Shown here piece by piece: positions 47,519 through 55,323 of a DNA stretch of 64,000 nt (the stretch's first letter is position 1; every line of letters starts with the position of its first letter). The notes under the pieces were generated by a model. The model saw nothing but the letters and a program-made list of their open reading frames with translations. It was not told where the DNA came from and searched no databases. A program made the position numbers and the translations under genes. The stretch lies in contig CAWIKX010000011.1 in NCBI GenBank assembly GCA_963836695.1, positions 1 to 64,000 of the forward strand, given 5' to 3'. Source of the stretch: Roseiarcus sp963836695 (GTDB taxonomy: Bacteria; Pseudomonadota; Alphaproteobacteria; Rhizobiales; Beijerinckiaceae).

Positions 47519-48720
47519 AGATCTGCCTCGTGACATCGGTCTACGCCCTTTCGGACGAAGACCGGCACGCTTCGTTCCTGGTGGAGAGCACGCGCCATCT
47601 CGTGGCCCGCGGTTATGAAGTCAAGGTGTTCGCGCCCAGCTACAAAGGCTGCAGAAGCCATACCGTCGAGGGCGTAGAGGTTCGGAGATTCCGGTATTTT
47701 CCCGCCCGGTGGGAGGACCTGACGCATGGGCAGGGCGCGCCCAACCGAATCCGCAATCCTCTATATTTGTTTGTCGCGATCTTCTACGTCGTATTCGGAC
47801 TGATCGGCCTCATTCGATTTGCGCGGTCGGAGCGCTTCGACCTCCTGCATGTACACTGGCCGTTTCCTCACGGGCTCTGGGGCCTCGTTCTCGGTCTTTT
47901 GGGCACGCCAATGGTGCTGACCTTTCACGGCGCCGAGTTGCTCCTGGCGCGGCGCTTCAGCTTCGTTTCGCCCGTCCTGAAGCTGGTGTGCCGCCAAGCA
48001 AGCGGAATTATCTGCAATTCGAGCTTCACGGCAAAGCAGGTCGCGCTCCTGACCGACAAGCCCGTGACTGTCGTTCCGTTCGGCGCGGCCGTGACCGCCC
48101 GCCCTGTGCATCGCGACCCAATGAAGCCCGTGAAGGACATCCTCTACGTCGGGCGGCTGATTGAAAGAAAGGGCGTAACCTATTTGCTTGATGCAATGCC
48201 GGAGGTTTTGACCCGGCTGCCCGCGCGGCTACACATTGTTGGCGAGGGCCCGTTGCGTCACTCATTAGAAGGCCAGGCGCGCGGATTAGGGATCGAATCC
48301 GCCGTGCTCTTTCACGGCTTCGTTCCCAATGAAGAACTCGAAGACCTGTATGCGGCGGCCGACCTCTTCGTGTTGCCGGCCATCGTGGATGACCGTGGTG
48401 ATACCGAGGGTCTCGGGGTTGTGCTTGTCGAGGCGATGAGTTTCGCGACGCCCGTCGTGGCCAGCGATGTCGGTGGAATTTCGGACGTGGTGCAGGACGG
48501 TGTCAGTGGCAATCTGACGCAGGAGCGGTCAGCGAATATTTTGGCCCAAGCAATGGTGTCAGTGTTGTCTGACCCAGCGCTTGCCGCGCGCCTCGGCGCC
48601 GGCGGTTTGGCGCGGGCCAGAGACTATTTCGATTGGAATCGAGTGACCGACCTCCTAGAATCGGTTTACCGGAGCGCGCTCAGACCCTCGCCTCTCGAAC
48701 ATCAGCCCGCCAGAGGCTGA
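47515..48720 (+). CDS. GT4-family glycosyltransferase
   Basis: A 401-residue GT-B enzyme. The N-terminal domain opens MKICLVTSVYALSDEDRHASFLVESTRHL and has LLHVHWPFPHGLWGL and MVLTFHGAELLLAR. The C-terminal domain has ILYVGRLIERKGVTYLLDAM, LHIVGEGPLR, VLFHGFVPNEELEDLYAAADLFVLPA, and the EX7E-like signature EGLGVVLVEAMSFATPVVASDVGGISDVV. It is a retaining sugar transferase using a nucleotide sugar at the cytoplasmic face. The ATG overlaps the stop of the GT2 gene (ATGA), so the two are translationally coupled. The acceptor is likely a lipid-linked glycan made by this locus. Confidence 0.93.
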   Translation: MKICLVTSVYALSDEDRHASFLVESTRHLVARGYEVKVFAPSYKGCRSHTVEGVEVRRFRYFPARWEDLTHGQGAPNRIRNPLYLFVAIFYVVFGLIGLIRFARSERFDLLHVHWPFPHGLWGLVLGLLGTPMVLTFHGAELLLARRFSFVSPVLKLVCRQASGIICNSSFTAKQVALLTDKPVTVVPFGAAVTARPVHRDPMKPVKDILYVGRLIERKGVTYLLDAMPEVLTRLPARLHIVGEGPLRHSLEGQARGLGIESAVLFHGFVPNEELEDLYAAADLFVLPAIVDDRGDTEGLGVVLVEAMSFATPVVASDVGGISDVVQDGVSGNLTQERSANILAQAMVSVLSDPALAARLGAGGLARARDYFDWNRVTDLLESVYRSALRPSPLEHQPARG

Positions 48721-48765
48721 GCGTTACCCGCACTCGAACCAGATCGCGCGTTGCATTTTGCTTGC

Positions 48766-50035
48766 TCAGGCGAGAGCACTGAAAATCAGCGACGCATTCG
48801 TCCCGCCGAATCCGGCGGAATTGGACATCGCGACGCGGATCCGCCGCTTGCGGGCGACATTCGGCGCAAGATCGACCCGCGTCTCCATCGAGGGCTTCGC
48901 AAGGTTCAACGTCGGCGGCGCGACCTGATCGCGAATTGCCAGAATACAAAAGATTGCTTCGACGGCGCCCGCGGCGCCAAGAAGGTGGCCCAGCGCAGAT
49001 TTGGTCGATGACAGCGTGACGCCCGCAGCCGATTCCCCGAATACGCCATGAACCGCCCGCAACTCGGCATCATCGCCGACCGGAGTCGAAGTGCCGTGGG
49101 CATTGATATAGTCGATGTCGGACGCTGCGAGTTCCAGCCCGCTTCATGGCAGCGCTCATGGCTCTCGCCAAGCCGCTGCCGTCCTCGGGCGGGGACGTGA
49201 TATGGAAAGCATCGCTCGACAGGCCGTAGCCAACCAACTCGCCGTAGATGCGCGCTTTGCGCGCGCGGGCGTGCTCGAGCTCCTCCAGGACGACGCAGCC
49301 TGCACCCTCGCCGATGACGAAACCGTCACGATCGTGATCGAAGGGGCGGGACGCCCGTTTGGGCTCCTCGTTGTATCGGGTGGACAACGCCTTGGCCGCG
49401 CAGAAGCCTGATATCGAAAGCCGATTGACGATCGCCTCGGCGCCGCCCGCCACCATGACATTTGCGTCACCCAACGCAATCATTCGGCCGGCGTCGCCGA
49501 TTGCGTGGGTCCCGGTCGCGCAGGCCGTCACGACAGAATGGTTCGGCCCTTTGAGCTTGTTTGCGATGGAAACATAGCCGGCGACCATGTTGTTGAGCCG
49601 TCCCGGCACGAAAAACGGCGATATGCTTCTTGGTCCCGCCTTGTGCAGCTTGACCGAAGCATCGTAAATGCCGCCAAGGCCGCCGAGGCCAGAACCTATT
49701 AGCACTCCGGTCTCGCATTCCTCTTCATAGCTCCTGGGCGCCCATCCAGCGTCGCGAAGAGCCTGGGTCGCGGCGCTCATTCCATAGACAATGAAGCTAT
49801 CCACGCGACGCTGCTCTTTCGCCTCCATCCAGTCGTCGGGATTGAAACCGCCGGGAGCGTCCCGCGGGGGAATCTGTCCCGCGATTTTGCACGGCAGGTC
49901 TGAGACGTCGAAGCCTTGGATGCGTCCGATTCCGCTTTCTCCCGCAACGAGCTTTCGCCAAACCTGCTCCACGTAACATCCGAGCGGCGTCACGACGCCG
50001 AGCCCGGTGACGACGACGCGTCTCATATTTTCCAT
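48766..50035 (-). CDS. Beta-ketoacyl-ACP synthase II (FabF-like), one frameshift near 49132
   Basis: The protein begins MRRVVVTGLGVVTPLG a few residues after ATG 50035, which has AGGGA upstream. Family blocks are in order: QRRVDSFIVYGMSAATQAL, NHSVVTACATGTHAIGDA (active-site Cys), RPFDHDRDGFVIGEGAGCVVLEELEHA, and, after the slip, YINAHGTST (His), SSTKSALGHLLGAAGAVEAI (His and Lys) and MSNSAGFGGTNASLIF. All catalytic residues are present when one surplus base in the TT pair at 49132-49133 is removed. Length about 422 residues is normal. It lies on the opposite strand to the glycosyltransferases and has no ACP or ketoreductase next to it, so it may be a second fabF used for a special acyl chain, perhaps of a glycolipid. 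Confidence 0.87.
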
Positions 50036-50050
50036 CTTGTCCCTGAGCAT

Positions 50051-50415
50051 ACGGATAAAAATCCACTTCCTTACGTTTTGGCGCTGGCCCGTCCCAGATC
50101 GTCAAAGGCCGCTCGGCTCCGTTTCGCGCCAGATTCAACTCCCCACTGAGGACGGAGCAATCATTTCGAAAGGACCTTGTTTCGACAGTTTATCGATAAG
50201 TTCTCCGAACTCGGTCGGTCATGTTTCACGAGCGCGAAGCGGCTGGACGCCGATGATTAAGGACCCCTCAGCTTATTCCTTATGCTCGCGAGGGCTCCTG
50301 AGCGCCTAGACCAGCAAGAGCCGACCATAATGTCAGTCACCCTGTCGTCCCTAAGCATATCCCCTTACGCTTCTGTTGAATGACCAGATTGTGAAAGCAT
50401 CACGGACGTTCGGGT
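50051..50415. other. Intergenic stretch between the KAS II and flippase-like genes
   Basis: No gene is recognised in these 365 bases. Both neighbours are on the minus strand, so the promoter of the KAS II gene should lie in the first 100 bases. I see no clear boxes, and an ACP gene, which could be expected here, is absent. Confidence 0.4.
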
Positions 50416-51423
50416 TCAGTAGGACCTGCTCCCCTTCCAAAGGCGCAGGGTCGGAATCTTGCCGGCAAGGAGCATCAGGCCTCCGCTCAGGCTCAAAGCC
50501 GTGTTCAGGACATGTGCGGTAAGAGAAACTGACAGAACGTCAGCTCCCGAAACGCCGACCGAACTGAATAGATAAACCATCGTTACTTCGCGTACCCCTA
50601 GTCCACCGAGTGAGATTGGCGCCAAAGTGGCGATTGTGACCAGCGGTAGAAAAAGAAAGAAATAGATCAGAGGGATGGGCGAGTCCAAAGCCTGACTTAC
50701 CACTCCGAAGTAGACCGCGATCATTCCCTGCAGGCCTATCGACAGCAGAAGCGCCCAGATCAGAGTCCAGCCGTCATGCCGGTAGGAATGGACGGTCTCC
50801 ATGAGCTGGACCGCGCGGTCGCGGATACGGCGTGGGGCGCAGACACTCAAAAATTTCCGCAGGACTGAAGCGAGCCGGACGGACCAGACCATCGCTGCAG
50901 CGACAGCTATGCCAAGCATCGCCACGAGCATCCATAGAGCCACGCTCCTCGCTTCCCCTTGAATCAACATGATGACGCAGGCGACGCCGCCGAGAAGCGC
51001 CAAAGCGAGAATTCCGCAAAATCTTTCAACAAGAACGGAAGCGACCGACACATGGACGGTTCCGCTGCTCCGATAGACGCTGTAAGCCTTGACGGCGTCT
51101 CCCCCGAGGCCGCCCGGGAGGAAGTTATTTACAAACATCCCAATCATGTAAAACATGAAGAGGCGCATAATCGGCAGGTCAACGCCCTTGGCGCTTAAAA
51201 GCAACTTCCACCGATATGCCGAGATTAACTGGCAGAAAGCGTAGAAGGCCCAAGCAAACAGAATGAAGCCGATAGAAAGGTGCTCGATCTTCCTGAAGAT
51301 CTCGCGCGGATCGTAGATCCACAGCATCAGCCCAATCACAGCCGCGCTCAGAGCGGCGCGAAGGGCAAAGGTACGGGCCGCGGAAGCCCGTTCCGTCCCG
51401 TTAGCCTTTGGGTTCCCCGTCAT
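50416..51423 (-). CDS. Flippase-like / lysylphosphatidylglycerol-synthase-TM family membrane protein (UPF0104)
   Basis: A 335-residue protein with about eight membrane helices. IGFILFAWAFYAFCQLISAYRWKLLL, MFYMIGMFVNNFLPGGLGGDAVKAY and SVLVERFCGILALALLGG are characteristic of the PF03706 family, and APISLGGLGVREVTMVYLF is its conserved C-terminal motif. These proteins are often encoded in polysaccharide or glycolipid loci and may flip or position lipid-linked sugars; the reaction is not settled. There is no aminoacyl-transfer domain, so it is not a complete MprF. It stands on the minus strand with a divergent, gene-poor region upstream. Confidence 0.85.
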   Translation of the reverse strand: MTGNPKANGTERASAARTFALRAALSAAVIGLMLWIYDPREIFRKIEHLSIGFILFAWAFYAFCQLISAYRWKLLLSAKGVDLPIMRLFMFYMIGMFVNNFLPGGLGGDAVKAYSVYRSSGTVHVSVASVLVERFCGILALALLGGVACVIMLIQGEARSVALWMLVAMLGIAVAAAMVWSVRLASVLRKFLSVCAPRRIRDRAVQLMETVHSYRHDGWTLIWALLLSIGLQGMIAVYFGVVSQALDSPIPLIYFFLFLPLVTIATLAPISLGGLGVREVTMVYLFSSVGVSGADVLSVSLTAHVLNTALSLSGGLMLLAGKIPTLRLWKGSRSY

Positions 51424-51813
51424 CGGTCGAGGCGATCACGCTTCGAGACCAAGTGCGCACCCCTGTCCCATCACCAGCGTAAGGATTGTTCGTATGCCGT
51501 CCCCTCGCAAACCCAAGGTTTCTCCGGGTCAAGCACAATCTCATAGAGAACGGGCGTCCTGCAAGCGGAATTTGACTTGGCTAAGACGGATTTAGCAGTT
51601 TGGGTTGGTTCGCCAGCGGAACTCGCGAGCCATGAGTAGGGCGGAGTTGCGGCGGCCAGAAAACGTCATCGCTCCCCAGATTGTCATCCGCGCGGCGTGG
51701 CGCGCCACCCGATTTGGCGCGCCTGCACGGGCAGCGATCGAGCGGCGAGAAGGAAAAGCGTTCGCTCCCGGCGAGCGAAGGTCAGTTTGCGCTAGCGACC
51801 AAGGCAAACTTGC
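51424..51813. other. Gene-poor stretch of about 390 bases
   Basis: No recognised gene, hairpin or repeat. Open frames on the plus strand (51605-51952) run antisense to the small lipoprotein and have no motif. Confidence 0.4.
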
Positions 51814-52086
51814 TCAGGGATGCCGCTGGACTAGGGTCCATCCCCTCTTCCGCATGCAGCGAATGATCGCCGCCGAGCGCGCCTCATCGTTGAGATCGCC
51901 GACCTCGGCGGGATTTGGCCAGCGAGCCAGGGAAGCGGGTGTTTCCGCATAGGCGCGTTGAATGCAGTCCCCCTTGGCGACGCCATATTTGTCTTCGGTC
52001 CCCTGAGGCTGCGCCCAATAGTCGCTGTAGCAGCCGCTCAATGGGAGAGCCAGCACGACCACCGCCAAGCGCTGAAAGCTGAGCAC
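51814..52086 (-). CDS. Small lipoprotein, 90 residues
   Basis: MLSFQRLAVVVLALPLSGCYSDYW has a basic start, a hydrophobic segment and lipobox LSGC; the acylated residue would be Cys19. The mature 72 residues contain two further cysteines (GDCIQRAYAE and IIRCMRKRGW) that could form a disulfide, and end in GWTLVQRHP. The CMRKRGW ending is common in small alphaproteobacterial lipoproteins of unknown role. It is encoded downstream of the RTX toroid gene on the same strand. Confidence 0.72.
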   Translation of the reverse strand: MLSFQRLAVVVLALPLSGCYSDYWAQPQGTEDKYGVAKGDCIQRAYAETPASLARWPNPAEVGDLNDEARSAAIIRCMRKRGWTLVQRHP

Positions 52087-52203
52087 GACCCCTCCCGCGA
52101 ATGGATGCCGGATTATCCGACGCCCTTCTTACGGGCAAGCCGCGGCAGAAGCCACTGCCACAATCCTCGTCAGACATCCTCACCCAAGAGCGCAGGACCC
52201 TCG

Positions 52204-53868
52204 CTAAGCGACGTAGTTGAACCCCGAAATCATTTGGCTCGCGGCGACGTTGTCTAGCGTCACGAGAGTGTGCCCGGGGCTGGACATCCCATTTGGAAAA
52301 ACCGACAGGATTGTGTTCGCGGCCAGCTGAGCGACTGCGATGTGACTGAAGGGACTCGCCTCTGACCAGCCGGACGAGACGAACATCGTACGGAGATCTA
52401 TCAAATCTCGGTCCGGGTGAAAATCCGTGATCGTATCGCCGTGATCGGACGAGGACGGGAAAAGGAATGTATCGTACTGACCGCCGCCCGTCAGGGTGTT
52501 TGCGCCGGTTCCCACCCGAATGACGACGTTTCCCCCGCCTCCATCGATCGTGTCGTTGCCATTGCTGCCGATAATGTAATTGTTTCGGCCGTTGCCGGTG
52601 ATGACGTGGTTCTGAGTGCCTTGGTTCTGCGTGCCGGTAATTTGGAGGTTGTCGATTCCAGCGGGCAAGGTGTAATTTATCTGACTGGTTACAATCTCCG
52701 TGAGGCTCGTACCCGGATTGACAATGCGGATACCCGTGTAACCGCCAACGTAAAAAACCTGTTCCCCGCCCGTTCCGTTGGCCGTCAGCGTCTGGTTGGA
52801 CCCGGTGGCCATCAACTCGTCGCTGCCGCCGTTGCCGATCGCGAACCCTGAGGCGTTAGCCGAGATCACTGTAAAGCTCGCCGGTCTTAGTGGTTGCGCG
52901 ACGCCGCCCCGGTGAACAAGTCCATAGCCGGCGACGGCGTCGCCCGCGCTTGTCGCGGCCGAGGAGTTAAGGATTGTGCCAGCATAGAGCAGCGAAGCCG
53001 CAACTTCGCCGTAGTTGACGACCTTGATGCCTCCGCTCGGATTGTTCTCCTGCCCAGCTGTGCGCGTATTGCCCGTCGTGAGGACCTGCCCGGTCGCTAA
53101 AATTCGGCTCTCCTCCCAGCTTGCCGCGCTGGCCAGCGAAGTCTTGAGCTGAGCGACCTGCGCGGCATTGGTCGAGTAGGTCAACAACGTCTCGATGGCG
53201 AGCATCGAGGTGCCGTTATAGGACGAGTCCCAGCCGCCGTTCTCCATGTAGTAGCCGTTTGGCGACTGAAGCGCTAAGGCCTGGTTGACAAAATTGACGC
53301 CGGTCTGGACGAGGCTGCTATTTCCAAGGATTTGCCCTCCCAGTTCGAAAGAGATGGCATCCAAGCAGAGCCGATTGGGCGCCTTGGAATCGGCCGTGGA
53401 AAGCGCGGAAGCCTGGGTGGACAGCCAGTTCATTGCCGTCGAAAATTTTGGAATAAGAGCGCTCAGCTGCGTCTTATAGGTGGACCAGAGCGGACTGTTC
53501 TTCACGCCCAGATAGATCTGAACGAAGGATTGGAGAAAAAACGCGTCCGACTTCGTAGTTCGTCCAATCGTCCGCGGCGTCGGCGTCAGCATTGTAGAAG
53601 GAGCCATCCGCCTGCTCCTGTTGGAAGCCATATTGCATGGCGGTTATCGCCGGAGCGAGGTCGCTTGCGAGAGCCCTCCTCCAGGGCAAGCATTGCGGTC
53701 CACACAGCTTGGCGCTGATAGGACACGTTTTAATATTCGCTTGATGTTCAGACCGATCGCGCCATTTGATGCGATTGTCGGCGATACGCTCCGATCTAGG
53801 TCCACAAAATTTGCGGAGATAGACGAGGTCGCCGTCTCCAGCGCAGAAATATTGCTGTACGTCGCCAT
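52204..53868 (-). pseudogene. RTX-type secreted toroid-domain protein, frame-broken in the N-terminal part
   Basis: Three frames join into a protein of about 555 residues. It starts MATYSNISALETATSSISANFV without a signal peptide, then NGAIGLN, then SDLAPAITAMQYGFQQEQADGSFYN, and from about 53560 SDAFFLQSFVQIYLG onward. The toroid part mirrors the protein at 34725-36029 (PNRLCLDAISFELGGQILGNSSL; GGWDSSYNGTSMLAIETLLTY; NYGEVAASLLYAGTILN). The C-terminal 200 residues have Ca-binding RTX-like units (GNGRNNYIIGSNGNDTIDGGGGN and GTGANTLTGGGQYDTFLF) and a hydrophobic tail typical of type I secretion substrates. Secretion would need an ABC exporter that is not in the window; the HlyD-like and TolC-like proteins could be the rest. 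Breaks near 53700 and 53560. Confidence 0.75.
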
Positions 53869-54045
53869 GCTGTGAGTTCTCGGGAAGAGTTTTCGTTCCG
53901 CCCGTTCGACTGTAGCATCAAAATCTCAGCATTCAGGAAACAGATTCGCTTCCACTTTATTGTTAGAACCGACGCATGAAGCAGGTAGTCCTTGCAATCA
54001 ACGGGAATTAACCTTCACACAACCTCTCTTCGGCCCACAAGACCG

Positions 54046-55071
54046 CTAAACTGGAACAAGGCTGTGAGGGTCAAGCGCCGATTCATATAATCGCTCGAGC
54101 AAGTCGACGGTCTTCAGCGCTTCATCGCCGCCGACCGCTTCGGCGTTCTCGCCGCTGAGCGCCTTGACAACCTGCTGCAAATATTGGCCATGGGCGTAAG
54201 ATCGATCATCCGGGTTGCGCAGCCCGCCCGCGGCGATTTCCGCGTCTTCCGGCCGACTGTTTTGGAACTGCCAGGTTCGGACGACATCCGTCGCAAACCC
54301 CGCGATCTCTACCGTGCCCCCCTCGCCTAGAATGCTAAGCGAAGCCTCGAGATCCTTGGGTCGCGCTGCGGTCGTCGCTTCGATGATGCCAAGCGCCCCA
54401 TTCTTGAAGCGGAGGATTCCTGCGGCGGTGTCTTCGGTCTCGACATTCGCGAGCCTGCGCGCGGTGTAAGCGGCGACGTTCTCGACGTCCCCGACCAACC
54501 AAAGCAGCAGATCAAGGTGATGGCTTGCCTGGTTCGCTAGCACCCCGCCGTCCAACGCGCGCGTGCCACGCCATGCGTCCTTGTCGTAATAGCTCTGATC
54601 GCGCCGCCAACGAACTCGGACCGTCGCCAGCACGATCTTGCCAAAGCGGCCCTCCTGAACGGCTTCGCGCAGCTTTTGGATCGGACGGTTGAACCTGTTC
54701 TGCTTCACCACGAAGAGGTGCGTGCCCGCGAGACGGCAGGCTTCGACCATTCGCTGAGAATCCACGGTCGTTAGGGCCATTGGCTTCTCGACGACCGCGT
54801 GCTTCTTATAGCGAGCAATCTGCAGGATGCTGTCGAGATGGTAGCCGGTCGGGGTGAGCGCGCTGACCACGTCGACTCGATCGCCCATCGCGGCCATCAT
54901 CTCGTCGAGGGACGAGAACGGCGGACAGCCAGCAAGCGCTGCCGCCGCAGAAGCGCGAGCCTCATTGGAATCGCAGACAGCAACGACTTCGGCGTTGGGC
55001 ACATGGTTTTTCAGCGCACTGATATGCTTCGCGGCGATCTGGCCGCACCCCAACAATGCAAAACGGATCAT
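54046..55071 (-). CDS. Gfo/Idh/MocA-family oxidoreductase, WbpB/WlbA-like
   Basis: A 341-residue NAD(P)-dependent sugar dehydrogenase. MIRFALLGCGQIAAKHISAL is the dinucleotide-binding fold; VDVVSALTPTGYHLDSI and HAVVEKPMALTTVDSQRMVEACRLAGTHLFVVKQNRFNRPI carry the EKP lysine. GGVLANQASHHLDLLLWLVGDV carries the active-site His. The VKQNRFN motif and the order of blocks resemble WbpB, which oxidises C3 of UDP-GlcNAcA. That reaction would supply the substrate of the fused aminotransferase-acyltransferase at 44.7-46.6 kb. The UDP-GlcNAc 6-dehydrogenase (WbpA) that should come first is not in the window. Confidence 0.85.
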   Translation of the reverse strand: MIRFALLGCGQIAAKHISALKNHVPNAEVVAVCDSNEARASAAAALAGCPPFSSLDEMMAAMGDRVDVVSALTPTGYHLDSILQIARYKKHAVVEKPMALTTVDSQRMVEACRLAGTHLFVVKQNRFNRPIQKLREAVQEGRFGKIVLATVRVRWRRDQSYYDKDAWRGTRALDGGVLANQASHHLDLLLWLVGDVENVAAYTARRLANVETEDTAAGILRFKNGALGIIEATTAARPKDLEASLSILGEGGTVEIAGFATDVVRTWQFQNSRPEDAEIAAGGLRNPDDRSYAHGQYLQQVVKALSGENAEAVGGDEALKTVDLLERLYESALDPHSLVPV

Positions 55072-55323
55072 CTTTCTATTCCTCGACCTGCGCCCTCGGC
55101 GCTCCGTTTGTTTATGCGCAAGAGATCCGCAGCTTCGGTTAAAAAAGGGCGGCGGGGTTAAGCCGTAACTTGAAACAGCGCGGGACGCACCTCCTCAAAG
55201 ACCTAAGCGTGAAGGGACATGAGCCCCGAGATAGTTTCGTATGGTTAGGACCGCATTAACTTGACGCGACTTAGGGTCAACAAGGGCGCGGCGCGACCGC
55301 CGCTTCGACCCGGCAAGTGAGCG

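Noticed and set aside
49115..49411. Plus-strand open frame inside the KAS II gene
   Set aside because: Antisense to conserved KAS II sequence and without motif.
50416..51423. Complete MprF-type lysylphosphatidylglycerol synthase
   Set aside because: Only the membrane domain family is present; the C-terminal aminoacyl-transfer domain is missing.
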